From Brevundimonas subvibrioides (GTDB lineage Bacteria > Pseudomonadota > Alphaproteobacteria > Caulobacterales > Caulobacteraceae), in NCBI RefSeq assembly GCF_027271155.1, contig NZ_CP114542.1:1550001-1614000 (forward strand): 64,000 nucleotides of DNA. The letters run 5' to 3'. Both the position numbers and the translations under genes were made by a program. Below, piece by piece: positions 34,813-44,036 of the stretch; positions within the stretch are counted from its first letter, which is position 1, and each line of letters opens with the position of its first letter. The notes under the pieces were generated by a model, which was given only the letters and a program-made list of their open reading frames with translations, did not search any database and was not told the DNA's origin.

Positions 34813-35397
34813 ATGACCGACACGACCGCCCAAGAACCGACGATGGAAGAAATCCTCGCGTCGATTCGCCGAATCATTTCGGAAGACGACGCCCCGGCGG
34901 CCGAGGCCGAGCCGGCAGCGGAAGCCGAACCCGTCGCGGCCTTCGTGGACCCGGCCCCGGTGACGATCGAGCCGGAACCGGCCCCGGAGGACGAGGAAAT
35001 CCTCGACCTGACCGATCGCTATGAAACACCCGTCGCCCAGTCGATCGGTGATCTGGACATCGGTATCGGCGACGCCGAGCCGGAACCCTTTCCGACCCCC
35101 TTCCAAGCGGAGCCCGAGCTCGTGCATCCCGAACCTGCGCCCAGCCCCTCTTCCGAGGATCACGATGCTCTGGTCGGCGAAACGGCTGCGGCGAGTGCCG
35201 CCTCAGCCTTCGCGGGGCTCAGCGCAGCCTTCCGCCAGCCCGAGCCGATCCCGACCGGCGGCACCGGCCCGACCATCGACGACCTGGCCCGAGCCCTGCT
35301 GCGGCCGATGCTGAAGGAATGGCTGGACGCCAATCTGCCCGGAATCGTCGAGGAGGCGGTCAAGAAGGAAGTCGAACGGATCGCCCGCTCCGCCTAG
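34813..35397 (+). CDS. popZ: polar organizing protein PopZ
   Basis: A 194-aa DUF2497 protein with the PopZ layout. The N-terminal binding helix is EPTMEEILASIRRIISEDDA, an acidic proline-rich middle (about 30-110) is intrinsically disordered, and the C-terminal oligomerisation helices are TIDDLARALLRPMLKEWLDA and NLPGIVEEAVKKEVERIARS. In Caulobacter PopZ forms polar microdomains that anchor the ParB-parS centromere and recruit cell-cycle regulators, and valS follows it there too. The ATG at 34813 is the family start; in-frame upstream codons are not conserved. A terminator follows directly. Confidence 0.93.
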   Translation: MTDTTAQEPTMEEILASIRRIISEDDAPAAEAEPAAEAEPVAAFVDPAPVTIEPEPAPEDEEILDLTDRYETPVAQSIGDLDIGIGDAEPEPFPTPFQAEPELVHPEPAPSPSSEDHDALVGETAAASAASAFAGLSAAFRQPEPIPTGGTGPTIDDLARALLRPMLKEWLDANLPGIVEEAVKKEVERIARSA

Positions 35398-35428
35398 CCC
35401 TCGGCGTCACCTGCCACTAAGACCACCA

Positions 35429-35456
35429 GGGGCGGCTCCGACGGGGCCGCCCCTTT
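35429..35456 (+). terminator. intrinsic terminator after popZ
   Basis: 8-bp perfect stem ggggcggc (35429-35436) / gccgcccc (35446-35453), then TTT. It lies between the popZ stop and the valS ATG (20 bases later), so valS probably has readthrough or a very short own leader. Confidence 0.75.
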
Positions 35457-35475
35457 CCGTTTCCGGACCTTTGCC

Positions 35476-38190
35476 ATGCTCGAGAAGACATTCGATCCCG
35501 CGGCGGCCGAGCCGCGCCTGTATGCCCGCTGGGAGGCGTCCGGTGCCTTCGCGCCACGCACCGACGGTGCCGCCGAGGCCTATTCGATCGTCATCCCGCC
35601 GCCGAACGTGACCGGGTCGCTGCACATCGGCCATGCGCTGAACAACACCCTGCAGGACATCCTGGCCCGCTATCACCGGATGCGTGGCAAGGCGGTGCTG
35701 TGGCTGCCGGGCACCGACCACGCGGGCATCGCCACCCAGATGGTGGTCGAGCGCCAGCTGGCCGCGACGGGCAACGTCGGCCGCCGCGACATGGGCCGCG
35801 AGGCCTTCGTGCAGAAGGTCTGGGACTGGAAGGCCGAGAGCGGCGGCACGATCGTCCAGCAGCTCCGTCGGCTCGGGGCCTCCTGCGACTGGAGCCGAGA
35901 GCGGTTCACCCTGGACGAAGGGCTGAACGCGGCGGTGCGCAAGGTCTTCGTCCAGCTGCATCAGCAGGGGCTGATCTATCGCGACAAGCGGCTGGTGAAC
36001 TGGGACCCGCAGTTCCAGACGGCGATCAGCGACCTCGAGGTCGAACAGCGCGAGGTCGAGGGGGCCTATTGGCATTTCGCCTATCCGCTGGCCGACGGCG
36101 TGACCTACGAACATCCGATCGCGTTCGACGAGGCGGGCCACGCGACCGAATGGGAAACGCGTGACTTCATCGTCGTGGCGACGACCCGGCCGGAGACGAT
36201 GCTGGGCGATACCGGTGTGGCGGTGCATCCGGACGACGCCCGCTATGCCGGTCTGGTCGGCCAGTTCGTGACCCTGCCGATCGTGGGGCGACGCATCCCG
36301 ATCGTGGCCGACGACTATGCCGACCCGACCAAGGGGTCGGGCGCAGTGAAGATCACCCCGGCGCACGATTTCAATGACTTCGGGGTGGGAAAGCGGGCGG
36401 GTCTTGAGGCTTTGAACGTTCTGGACGCCTTCGCGCGGATCACGACGGCGGACACGCCGGACATCCCTGCCGAATTCGACGGCCTCGACCGCTTCGCCGC
36501 GCGCAAGGCCATCGTCGCCCGCGCCGAGGACGAGGGCTGGTTGCGCGAGATCGAGAAGACCCGTCACGTCGTGCCGCACGGCGACCGCTCCGGCGTCGTC
36601 ATCGAGCCCTGGCTGACGGACCAGTGGTACGTCGACGCCCACACCCTGGCCCAGCCCGCGCTGAAGGCGGTGGAGCAGGGCGACACGGTGTTCGAGCCGA
36701 AGTCGTACGAGAAGATTTACTTCGAATGGCTGCGCAACATCGAGCCCTGGTGCATCAGCCGTCAGTTGTGGTGGGGGCACCGCATCCCGGCATGGTATGA
36801 CGACGACGGAAACATCTACGTTGCCGAGACCGAGGCCGACGCCATCGCGCAATCCGGCGGCAAGGCTCTGACGCAGGACGAGGACGTCCTCGACACCTGG
36901 TTCTCCTCGGCGCTGTGGCCGTTCTCGACCATGGGCTGGCCCGAGGACACCGACGATCTGAAGCGGTTCTATCCGACCAGCGACCTCGTCACGGCGGCGG
37001 ACATCATCTTCTTCTGGGTCGCCCGGATGATGATGATGGGGCTGCATTTCATGGACGAGGTGCCCTTCAGGCGCGTCATCATCAATGGCCTCGTCCGGGA
37101 CGAGAAGGGCCAGAAGATGAGCAAGTCCAAGGGGAATGTGATCGATCCCCTGGTCATCATCGACGAGCTGGGGGCGGACCCGCTGCGCTTCACCATGGCC
37201 ATCCTGTCGGGCACGCGTGACATCAAGCTGAGCCGCCAGCGCATCGAGGGCTATCGCAATTTCGGCACCAAGCTGTGGAACGCCGCCCGCTTCAGCCAGA
37301 TGAACGAGGCCCGCCGCGTCGAGGGCTTCGATCCCGCCACGGTCGACCAGACCATCAACCGCTGGGTCCGGGGCGAGCTGACAAAGACCGAACGACAGGT
37401 CTCCGAAGCCATCGAGGGCGGGCGTTTCGACGATGCAGCGTCGGCGCTGTATCGCTTCGTCTGGAACGTCTTCTGCGACTGGTATCTGGAGCTGGCCAAG
37501 CCGGTGTTCCAGGGATCGGACGAGGCGGCCAGGGCCGAGACCCGCGCCATGACCGCCTGGGCCCTCGACCAGACGCTGAAGCTGCTCCATCCCGTCATAC
37601 CCTTCATCACCGAGGAGCTGTGGGCCGAACTGGGCAAGGAGGGCGCAGGCCGGGCGGAGCCCATGCTGATCGGTGCCGAGTGGCCCGTGCTGCCGGATAC
37701 CTTCATCGATGCCGGTGCCGAGGCCGAGATCGGCTGGCTGGTCGATCTGGTCACCGACGTTCGGGCGCTCCGGGCCGAGATGAACGTGCCGCCGGGAGCC
37801 AAGCCGCCGCTGACTTTCGTCGCGCCCCATGCGGCGACGGCAGAGCGGGCGACCCGGCACCGCGACCTGATCCTGACGCTGGCCAGGGTTTCGGAGGCGA
37901 CGATGGCCGAGGCGGCGCCTGCGGGGGCGGTGACCTTCGTCTCGGGAGGCACGGCCGCGGCCCTGTCGCTGGCCGGGATCATCGATCTGGGGGCCGAACG
38001 CGCGCGCCTGACCAAAGAGGTCGCGGCCTTCCACAGCGACATCGGTCATGTGATGAAGAAGCTGGGCAATCCGAACTTCGTCGAACGTGCGGCTCCGGCC
38101 GTGATCGACGAACAGCGGGCCAAGCTGGCGGAGGCCGAAGCCGGCAAGGCGCGGCTGGAAGCCGCTCTGGCGCGGCTGGAAAGCCTCTAG
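35476..38190 (+). CDS. valS: valyl-tRNA synthetase
   Basis: Class I synthetase, 904 aa, with editing domain. HIGH motif [20 protein letters not shown], catalytic [16 protein letters not shown], editing-domain region ([19 protein letters not shown]), [20 protein letters not shown], and KMSKS at [14 protein letters not shown]. The C-terminal coiled coil ([20 protein letters not shown] to the end) is typical. Its TAG shares CTAG with the stop of the small convergent gene on the other strand. Confidence 0.98.
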   Translation: MLEKTFDPAAAEPRLYARWEASGAFAPRTDGAAEAYSIVIPPPNVTGSLHIGHALNNTLQDILARYHRMRGKAVLWLPGTDHAGIATQMVVERQLAATGNVGRRDMGREAFVQKVWDWKAESGGTIVQQLRRLGASCDWSRERFTLDEGLNAAVRKVFVQLHQQGLIYRDKRLVNWDPQFQTAISDLEVEQREVEGAYWHFAYPLADGVTYEHPIAFDEAGHATEWETRDFIVVATTRPETMLGDTGVAVHPDDARYAGLVGQFVTLPIVGRRIPIVADDYADPTKGSGAVKITPAHDFNDFGVGKRAGLEALNVLDAFARITTADTPDIPAEFDGLDRFAARKAIVARAEDEGWLREIEKTRHVVPHGDRSGVVIEPWLTDQWYVDAHTLAQPALKAVEQGDTVFEPKSYEKIYFEWLRNIEPWCISRQLWWGHRIPAWYDDDGNIYVAETEADAIAQSGGKALTQDEDVLDTWFSSALWPFSTMGWPEDTDDLKRFYPTSDLVTAADIIFFWVARMMMMGLHFMDEVPFRRVIINGLVRDEKGQKMSKSKGNVIDPLVIIDELGADPLRFTMAILSGTRDIKLSRQRIEGYRNFGTKLWNAARFSQMNEARRVEGFDPATVDQTINRWVRGELTKTERQVSEAIEGGRFDDAASALYRFVWNVFCDWYLELAKPVFQGSDEAARAETRAMTAWALDQTLKLLHPVIPFITEELWAELGKEGAGRAEPMLIGAEWPVLPDTFIDAGAEAEIGWLVDLVTDVRALRAEMNVPPGAKPPLTFVAPHAATAERATRHRDLILTLARVSEATMAEAAPAGAVTFVSGGTAAALSLAGIIDLGAERARLTKEVAAFHSDIGHVMKKLGNPNFVERAAPAVIDEQRAKLAEAEAGKARLEAALARLESL

Positions 38191-38318
38191 CCGCGCATTG
38201 CGGGCATGGTCGGGCTGATCGATTGGGCGTTGATCAGCATGCGGCGGCCCGTCGTCGGGACGATCAGGACCACGGTGGCCAGGATGCCGAGGGCAAACAG
38301 GACAGTCAGGATTCGCAT
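38187..38318 (-). CDS. 43-aa membrane peptide convergent with valS
   Basis: Minus-strand frame starting at ATG 38318, with AGGAG ending 8 bases before the start. The product starts [20 protein letters not shown] (one hydrophobic helix, residues 2-20), followed by a short polar, Met-rich tail. It lies 69 bases downstream of the AhpD-like gene on the same strand and could be the second gene of that unit. Its stop overlaps the valS stop (CTAG). No family recognised. Confidence 0.5.
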   Translation of the reverse strand: MRILTVLFALGILATVVLIVPTTGRRMLINAQSISPTMPAMRG

Positions 38319-38387
38319 GTTTCTAGCTCCTGTAGCGGCGTCGAGCGAGGCTTCGCCCGACACCGCCCCGGGGGTTACGGATGAGGA

Positions 38388-38948
38388 TCAGGCCGCCTTG
38401 CGGGGCATAAAGGCGTTGGCCTGGAAGGCCGCATCGACCGGGGTTTCGGCGATGTGGTTGATGTAGTTCGAGATAGTCTTCAGCCCGACGCCCAGCACGA
38501 CTTCGAGCACATTGCCGGCGGTGTAGCCCGCGGCTATCAGACGGTTGACGACGGCGTCCGAGACCCAGCCGCGCTCGCGCACCACACGGGTCGCGAAATC
38601 GCGCAGGGCTTCCAGCCTGGCATCGGCGATCGGCCCGCCGCTGCGCACGGCATGGATCACGGTCTGGTCCAGATGCTGGCCCTGGGTGACCGTCGTATGG
38701 GCGGCGACGCAGTAGTGACAGTCCTTCTCGACCGAGGCGGCGATCAGGACGATCTCGCGTTCCAGGGCGGTTAGATCGGACTTCTGATAGGCACCGGCCA
38801 AGGACAGATAGCCCTCGATCACGGCCGGGCTCTCGGCGAACTCGCCGACGAGATTGGGCACGAGGCCAAAGGCGGCCTTGGCCGCGCTGATGAAGGGACG
38901 CGAGCCTTCGGGGGCGGTGTCCAGGGTGTGGATCGGGAACTGGGTCAT
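38388..38948 (-). CDS. AhpD-like/carboxymuconolactone decarboxylase family protein
   Basis: A 186-aa protein of the AhpD alkylhydroperoxidase-like fold. The redox motif is CHYCVAAH (Cys-x-x-Cys followed by His three residues on), preceded by LTALEREIVLIAASVEKDCH; SGGPIADARLEALRDFA and ISNYINHIAETPVDAAFQ are further family features. Such proteins are peroxidases or peroxide-linked reductases. It is divergent from a LysR-type regulator gene, 111-126 bases away, the usual sign that the regulator controls it. Confidence 0.9.
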   Translation of the reverse strand: MTQFPIHTLDTAPEGSRPFISAAKAAFGLVPNLVGEFAESPAVIEGYLSLAGAYQKSDLTALEREIVLIAASVEKDCHYCVAAHTTVTQGQHLDQTVIHAVRSGGPIADARLEALRDFATRVVRERGWVSDAVVNRLIAAGYTAGNVLEVVLGVGLKTISNYINHIAETPVDAAFQANAFMPRKAA

Positions 38949-39074
38949 TTTGGTCTCCGGTGATTGGCGGACGCGGGCTGCGTCGTCGAACGCGAACGTG
39001 CGCCCGCCCCCTTCCGCGCAGTAGCCACAGAAATTGGCTTTGACTTATGCGTTTTGCACATGAAAACAGGCGCA

Positions 39075-39965
39075 ATGGACCGCCTTTCCGCCCTCCGCCT
39101 GTTCGTCCGCACGGTAGAGACCGGCAGCTTCTCGCGGGCCGGACGCGACGCGGGCCTTTCGCAGTCCGCCACCAGCCGGGCGATCGCGGCGCTGGAAGTC
39201 GATCTCGGCGCACGGCTTCTGCTCCGCACCACACGTCGGCTGTCGGTCACCGAGCCGGGACAGCGGGTCTATGAGCAGGCACTTCGGATGCTCGACGAAG
39301 ATGCGGCCCTGATGGAGGCGGCAGCGGGCGCGGACCGGGAACCCGTCGGGCGGCTGAGAGTGTCGACCTCGGTCGCCTTTGCAACAGACGAGGTCGCACC
39401 GCACGTCGGCGGCTTCCTGGGTGCCTTCCCGCGCGTGCGTCTGGATCTGGCGGCCACCGATGCGCGTGTCGATGCAGTGGCCGAGGGGGTAGACCTGATC
39501 CTGCGCCTTGGCTCGCTGGGCGACAGCGGCATGACCGGGCGGCGGCTGGGAGCCTATCAGCGATGGCTGGTCGCCTCGCCGGGGGTGGCGAAGGCGCTGG
39601 ACGGGAGGGCCTCGATAGAGGACCAGCTGAGGGGCCGTTGCATCGTCTATTCGGGATCGATGCTGGGGATGCGGTGGCGGCTGGATGGCCCGGGCGATCC
39701 GGTGGTGTTCGAGGCGTCGGGACCTGTGACGGCCGGTGCGGGGGCCGTCGTGCATGGCCTCGCGGTGTCCGGGGTGGGCGTGGCGCTGCTGCCGTCCTTT
39801 GCCGTCCGCGCCGATCTGGCTGGCGGACGACTGGTTCGGGTCGCGCCCGAATGGTCCGGCCCCTCGATCGACCTGTCGGCGCTGTGGAGTCATCGGGCGC
39901 TGCCGCGCAAGGCGCGCGTATTCCTCGACTATCTGTCGCCGCTTCTGACCCTGGATGACCGCTGA
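39075..39965 (+). CDS. LysR-type transcriptional regulator
   Basis: A 296-aa regulator with N-terminal winged helix-turn-helix (MDRLSALRLFVRTVETGSFS, then ARRDAGLSQSATSRAIAAL-type recognition helix and LGARLLLRTTRRLSVTEPG) and a LysR substrate-binding domain (RVSTSVAFATDEVAPHVGGF, VDLILRLGSLGDSGM, GLAVSGVGVALLPSF). An ATG at 39060 would add five residues. It belongs to the branch with the start MDRLxALxLFVRxVExGSFS. It is divergent from the AhpD-like gene and ends overlapping tlyA by 1 base. The inducer is unknown. Confidence 0.92.
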   Translation: MDRLSALRLFVRTVETGSFSRAGRDAGLSQSATSRAIAALEVDLGARLLLRTTRRLSVTEPGQRVYEQALRMLDEDAALMEAAAGADREPVGRLRVSTSVAFATDEVAPHVGGFLGAFPRVRLDLAATDARVDAVAEGVDLILRLGSLGDSGMTGRRLGAYQRWLVASPGVAKALDGRASIEDQLRGRCIVYSGSMLGMRWRLDGPGDPVVFEASGPVTAGAGAVVHGLAVSGVGVALLPSFAVRADLAGGRLVRVAPEWSGPSIDLSALWSHRALPRKARVFLDYLSPLLTLDDR

Positions 39966-40690
39966 TGCGTCTCGATCAACTGCTGGTTTCCAAAGGACTG
40001 GTCGACAGCCGGGCGCGGGCCAAGGTGGCGATCCAGGCCGGGGGCGTGACGGTGGACGGCGTGGTGGTGACCAACGCCTCGCGCGCGTTCGAGGACGATG
40101 CCGTGGTCACGGTGACGGAAGCCCATGACTGGGTCGGGCGCGGGGCGTTGAAGCTGGATCATGCGCTGACCCTCTGGCCGGTCGCGGTCGAGGGACGCGT
40201 GGTGCTGGACGTCGGGGCCTCGACCGGGGGGTTCACCGAGGTCTGCCTGAAGCGCGGGGCGGCCCGGGTGTTTGCCGTCGATGTGGGGTTCGGGCAGCTG
40301 CACGACCGGATCGAAGCCGATCCTCGCGTCGTCAGCCTGGAGCGGACCGACGCCCGAGCGCTGGACCGGACCCTGATTCCTGATGCACCCGGCCTGATCG
40401 TCTGCGACGCCAGTTTTATCGGCCTGGCCAAGGTGCTGCCGGTGGCGCTGGACCTCGCCGAGGCGGGGGCGGACCTGATCGCCCTGGTCAAGCCCCAGTT
40501 CGAGGGGGCCGGGCCGTCCGCCGTGGGCAAGAAGGGGATCGTCAAGGACCCGGAGGCCCACCTTGCGGCAGTCAAGGGCGTGTCGGCCTGGCTGGCCAGC
40601 GTCGGCTGGACGGTTCAGGCAACCACTGACAGCCCGATCACCGGCGGCGATGGCAATGTCGAATTCCTGATCTGGGCGAAAAAGTCGTAG
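39965..40690 (+). CDS. tlyA: TlyA-family rRNA 2'-O-methyltransferase (S4 + FtsJ)
   Basis: A 241-aa protein with an N-terminal S4 RNA-binding domain (MRLDQLLVSKGLVDSRARAK, QAGGVTVDGVVVTNA) and an FtsJ-like methyltransferase domain. SAM-binding motif is VVLDVGASTGGFTEVCLKRG; VKPQFE and KKGIVKDPEAH are conserved. The K-D-K-E-type catalytic residues appear at LKLDHAL, VCDASF, LVKPQFE and VEFLIW. The family methylates 16S and 23S rRNA cytidines and is often mislabelled hemolysin. It starts inside the LysR stop (TGATG). Confidence 0.93.
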   Translation: MRLDQLLVSKGLVDSRARAKVAIQAGGVTVDGVVVTNASRAFEDDAVVTVTEAHDWVGRGALKLDHALTLWPVAVEGRVVLDVGASTGGFTEVCLKRGAARVFAVDVGFGQLHDRIEADPRVVSLERTDARALDRTLIPDAPGLIVCDASFIGLAKVLPVALDLAEAGADLIALVKPQFEGAGPSAVGKKGIVKDPEAHLAAVKGVSAWLASVGWTVQATTDSPITGGDGNVEFLIWAKKS

Positions 40691-40703
40691 CGATAACCGA
40701 TGA

Positions 40704-40729
40704 TCAACCAGCGGCATGCCGCTGGTTGA
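40704..40729. repeat. 26-base perfect palindrome after tlyA
   Basis: Half-sites tcaaccagcggca (40704-40716) and tgccgctggttga (40717-40729) are exact reverse complements with no spacer. It lies 13 bases after the tlyA stop and before the terminator of the gene on the other strand. It can form a hairpin transcript end or serve as a symmetric protein-binding site. Confidence 0.8.
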
Positions 40730-40755
40730 GGGCAGCGACACCCTTCAGGTGGATG

Positions 40756-40785
40756 AAAACCGCCGATGGATGGCTCCATCGGCGG
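40756..40785 (-). terminator. intrinsic terminator of the glycine-zipper gene
   Basis: On the minus strand, perfect 11-bp stem ccgccgatgga / tccatcggcgg (40785-40760) with a 4-base loop, followed by TTTTC. It lies about 65 bases after the stop at 40851. Confidence 0.85.
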
Positions 40786-40850
40786 CTCCCGTCACGGCAT
40801 CGGTCGACAGGGGGGCTGAAAACTGACCGACGCCGCGATCTTTGTGACCG

Positions 40851-41435
40851 TTACCGGGGCACCCAGCCGCGGCGGGGATCGTAGATGTAGTAGCCGTCGG
40901 CGCTGACCTGGTAGCCGTTGTCATAGCGACGATCGTCCCGACGGCTGTCATGGCGACGCGAGTCGTTGCGGCGGTCGTCGTAACGGCCGTAGGACCGGGC
41001 GCGGTCGTCGTAGCGGTCCCGCTCATTGTAGTAGGTCGCGGGCGGGGCGTAGGCGGACCCCTGATAGGCGCTCGCCTGACAGTTGCTGTTCGAGGCGCGG
41101 CCGACCTGGGATCCGATGATCGCTCCCAGCACGCCGCCGATGATCGAGCCCTCGGTCCGATTGCCACGGGCCGCGATCTGCGAGCCGGCCACGGCACCGA
41201 CGCCGGCCCCGATCAGGGCCCCCGCGCCCGTCCGACCCTCGCCCAGGGTCTGGCAGCGATCGCGGTAGCCGGTGTTGCCGTAGCCCGGGTTGTAGCCATA
41301 GGGCTGGCTGTAGCCCTGGTTCTGGTAGCCATTGCCGTAGCCATAGGACTGGGCCGAGGCGGCGGCGGGCATCAGGGTGACGGCCCCGAGAACGGCGGCG
41401 ACGGCGGCGACTGAACTCTTCATCGAAACGGACAT
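40851..41435 (-). CDS. exported glycine-zipper protein
   Basis: A 194-aa envelope protein: signal peptide (SVAAVAAVLGAVTLMPAAAS, AQS cleavage), a Tyr/Gly/Asn-rich low-complexity stretch (YGYGNGYQNQGYSQPYGYNP), then two glycine-zipper helices (GALIGAGVGAVAGSQIA and GSIIGGVLGAIIGSQVG), and a long Asp/Arg/Tyr-rich tail. This layout resembles the 17-kDa surface antigen/RcnB-like proteins. The final YYIYDPRRGWVPR looks like the RcnB-type ending. Start ATG 41435 has a GGGGA upstream; ATG 41423 is an alternative. Function unknown. Confidence 0.75.
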   Translation of the reverse strand: MSVSMKSSVAAVAAVLGAVTLMPAAASAQSYGYGNGYQNQGYSQPYGYNPGYGNTGYRDRCQTLGEGRTGAGALIGAGVGAVAGSQIAARGNRTEGSIIGGVLGAIIGSQVGRASNSNCQASAYQGSAYAPPATYYNERDRYDDRARSYGRYDDRRNDSRRHDSRRDDRRYDNGYQVSADGYYIYDPRRGWVPR

Positions 41436-41583
41436 CGGGAAGATCCCCTGTGTTGGGAGACGCGGGGTGCGGCTCCGATCTGATGCTCCGGTTCTAGTGG
41501 ATCCAATCTGAACGCGTTTTGAGCGGGTCATTCATCTTCGTTCAGGTTTCGCGATGCGCGTCAGGCCGTCTAGAAGCCCGACG

Positions 41584-42828
41584 ATGAGCACGACCTTGAG
41601 GATCGCCCGTGTGGCCGGGCAGGGGGACGGCGTGGCCGAAACGCCGGGCGGTCCGGTGTTCGTGCCCCTGACCCTGCCGGGCGAGAGGGTGCGGGGCGAG
41701 GTCCGGGACGGGCGGATGGACGGGGCGACGGTGGTCGAGGCCAGTCCGGACCGGATCCCGCCGGTCTCGTCGCACTATGGCGATTGCGGCGGATGTTCCC
41801 TGCAGCACTGGGCCAGCGGGCCCTATCTGGACTGGAAGCGGGATCAGGTGATCGCGGCCCTGTCGCGCGAGCGGATCGAGACCGGGGTCGAGGCGACGGT
41901 GGCGGTGCCGGCGGGCACAAGGCGGCGGCTGGCCCTGCATGCCCGTCGGCTGGAGGATGGGCGGGTCGTCCTGGGGTTCAAGGCGCGCAAGTCCTGGCGG
42001 CTGGTGGAGGTGACGGCCTGTCCGGTGGCCGATCCCCGGCTGGTGGCCGCGTTTCCGGTGCTGGCCCGGGTGGCGGCGGCCTTTCTGGAGCATCCGAAGT
42101 CGGCCCCGACCCTGCATGTGACCTGGACGCTGGACGGGCTGGACGTTGACGTGACGGGGGTCGAGCGGCGATCCGGCGGACTGTCGGCCGACCGGCAGAT
42201 GCAGGCCATCCGGGCGGCGGGTGAGGGCGATCTGGCACGGTTGAGCCTGGCGGGTGAGACCCTGGTCATGGCGCGCCAGCCGAGAGTGGTCTTCGGGCCG
42301 GCGACCGTGCCCCTGCCGGCCGGTGGCTTCCTGCAGGCCGTGCCGGAGGCGGAGGTGGCGATGACGTCGCGGGCCGTGGCGGCGGTCAAGGGGGCCAGGA
42401 TGGTGGCCGACCTGTTCTGTGGTGCGGGAACCTTCACCTTTCCGCTGGCGACGGTCGCGCGTGTGATCGCGGCGGACGCCTCGGCGGGCGGCATAGCGGC
42501 GCTGAAGGCCGGTATCGGCTCGGCGAAGGGCATGAAGCCCATAGAGGCGCAGGCACGGGACCTGTTCCGGCGACCGCTGACGCCGTTCGACCTGAAGGGC
42601 TGCGAGGCCATCGTGTTCGATCCTCCGCGCGCGGGGGCGATCGAGCAGACGGCCCAGATCGCGGGCACGAAGGCGGCGGTCGTGGTGGGCGTGTCGTGCA
42701 ACCCCCAGACCTTCGCCCGGGATGCGCGGACCCTGATCGACGCCGGATTCCGGCTGGAGACGGTGACGCCGGTGGACCAGTTCCTGTGGTCCAGCCATGT
42801 CGAGCTGGTCGGCGTGTTCCGGCGATAG
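41584..42828 (+). CDS. TrmA/RlmD-family RNA (uracil-5-)-methyltransferase with incomplete Fe-S motif
   Basis: A 414-aa SAM-dependent RNA methyltransferase, 5-methyluridine type. The N-terminal TRAM-like part is followed by SSHYGDCGGCSLQHW: C68 and C71 are present, but the first ligand of the usual Cys-x5-Cys-x2-Cys pattern is Ser62. A further Cys lies in VTACPVADP. Methyltransferase motifs are ADLFCGAGTFTFPLA (SAM), FDPPRAG and the nucleophile VGVSCNPQTFARDAR. The start at 41584 removes ten unconserved residues. Typical members (RumA/RlmD) methylate 23S rRNA U1939; the loss of one ligand leaves cluster binding open. Confidence 0.88.
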   Translation: MSTTLRIARVAGQGDGVAETPGGPVFVPLTLPGERVRGEVRDGRMDGATVVEASPDRIPPVSSHYGDCGGCSLQHWASGPYLDWKRDQVIAALSRERIETGVEATVAVPAGTRRRLALHARRLEDGRVVLGFKARKSWRLVEVTACPVADPRLVAAFPVLARVAAAFLEHPKSAPTLHVTWTLDGLDVDVTGVERRSGGLSADRQMQAIRAAGEGDLARLSLAGETLVMARQPRVVFGPATVPLPAGGFLQAVPEAEVAMTSRAVAAVKGARMVADLFCGAGTFTFPLATVARVIAADASAGGIAALKAGIGSAKGMKPIEAQARDLFRRPLTPFDLKGCEAIVFDPPRAGAIEQTAQIAGTKAAVVVGVSCNPQTFARDARTLIDAGFRLETVTPVDQFLWSSHVELVGVFRR

Positions 42829-42880
42829 GGACGAACGAAAAACACCGTCCCACCCGTCCGACCCGTCCGACCTGTTCGGG

Positions 42881-43957
42881 TCATGCGAACAGCTCCATCT
42901 GCGGTCTCGCGTCGGCGGGCACCCGGAATTTCGTGACGTCCAGGTCGTGGCGCGGGCCGTCGAGGCCGTAGCGCTTGACGGCGGCCTTGAACCGGGCGGC
43001 GATCAGCTCGGCGACGGGGCCGGTCCCTTTCATCCGCTGGGACCAGTCGGCGTCGTAATCCCTGCCGCCGCGCGTCTGGCGGATCAGGGACATGACCCGG
43101 GCGGCACGCTCGGGGCGGGCGTTGGCCAGCCATTCGCGGAACAGGTCCTTGATCTCGAGCGGCAGGCGCAGGGTGACATACATGGCCGTGGTCGCCCCGG
43201 CCTTGGCGGCGGCTTCCAGCACGGCCTCCAGTTCATGATCGTTCAGGCCGGGAATGACCGGCGCGAAGCCGACCCCGACCGGCACGCCCGCCTCGGCCAG
43301 GCGGCTTATGGCCTCGAGCCGCCTGGCGGGCGTCGAGGCGCGGGGTTCCATGGCACGGGCGAGGCCCCGGTCCAGGGTCGTGATCGACACGAAGGCGCTG
43401 GCCAGACGGTCGCGGCCCATCGGCCCAAGGATGTCCACATCGCGGGTGATCAGGTTCGATTTGGTGATGATGGAGAAGGGCTGACTGAATCGCCGGCAGA
43501 CCTGAAGGATCGACCGGGTCGACTTCAGCTCTCGTTCCACCGGCTGATACGGGTCGGTGTTGCCGCCTATGTGGATGCGCCTGCAGACGTATCGCGGCGC
43601 AAGGAGCTCGCGTTCCAGAAGACCCGCGGCCTCGGGCTTGAAGAAGATCCGGCTCTCGAAATCCAGGCCCGGGGATAGGCCCATCCAGGCATGGGATGGA
43701 CGGGCGTAGCAGTAGATGCAGCCATGTTCGCAGCCTTTGTAGGGGTTGATCGAGCGGTCGAAACCGACATCCGGACTTGTGTTTTTCGCGATGATGGTCC
43801 GCGCGTGCTCGGGTGTGAGGGTCGTGCGGATCAGGGTCGGGACCTCATCCTCCGGCGTCCAGCCGTCGTCGAAGGCCTCGGTCGTCGTGGCCTCATAGCG
43901 CCCGCTGGCGTTGGTGCGGGCACCGCGTCCTTTCGTCGGGAGGGGGCGGGGGGACAT
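42881..43957 (-). CDS. PA0069-family radical SAM protein
   Basis: A 358-aa radical SAM protein. The 4Fe-4S motif is GCEHGCIYCYARPSHAW (Cys-x3-Cys-x2-Cys), preceded by PDVGFDRSINPYKGCEHG. The rest follows the Rv2578c/PA0069 pattern: IHIGGNTDPYQPVERELK, ILQVCRRFSQPFSIITKSNL, LASAFVSITTLDRGLARAME and FAPVIPGLNDHELEAVLEAA. The family resembles spore photoproduct lyase in its core; function is undetermined. Start ATG 43957 gives a short basic lead. It lies after topA on the same strand, 79 bases away. Confidence 0.9.
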   Translation of the reverse strand: MSPRPLPTKGRGARTNASGRYEATTTEAFDDGWTPEDEVPTLIRTTLTPEHARTIIAKNTSPDVGFDRSINPYKGCEHGCIYCYARPSHAWMGLSPGLDFESRIFFKPEAAGLLERELLAPRYVCRRIHIGGNTDPYQPVERELKSTRSILQVCRRFSQPFSIITKSNLITRDVDILGPMGRDRLASAFVSITTLDRGLARAMEPRASTPARRLEAISRLAEAGVPVGVGFAPVIPGLNDHELEAVLEAAAKAGATTAMYVTLRLPLEIKDLFREWLANARPERAARVMSLIRQTRGGRDYDADWSQRMKGTGPVAELIAARFKAAVKRYGLDGPRHDLDVTKFRVPADARPQMELFA

Positions 43958-44014
43958 GAGATGAGGATAGGCATGAAGGCAGAACAAAACAAGAACAAAG
44001 ATGGCGCAGATATT

Positions 44015-44035
44015 CCCTCTCCCGCCGGGAGAGGG
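44015..44035 (-). repeat. short palindrome, copy 2 (after topA)
   Basis: Same 21-base palindrome as at 9791-9811 (arms ccctctccc / gggagaggg). It starts 1 base after the topA stop and could act as its hairpin terminator on the minus strand; the following minus-strand bases (AATATCTG) are AT-rich but contain no run of T. Confidence 0.7.
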
Positions 44036-44036
44036 A

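Noticed and set aside
35407..38049. 880-codon frame antisense to valS
   Set aside because: Shadow of valS.
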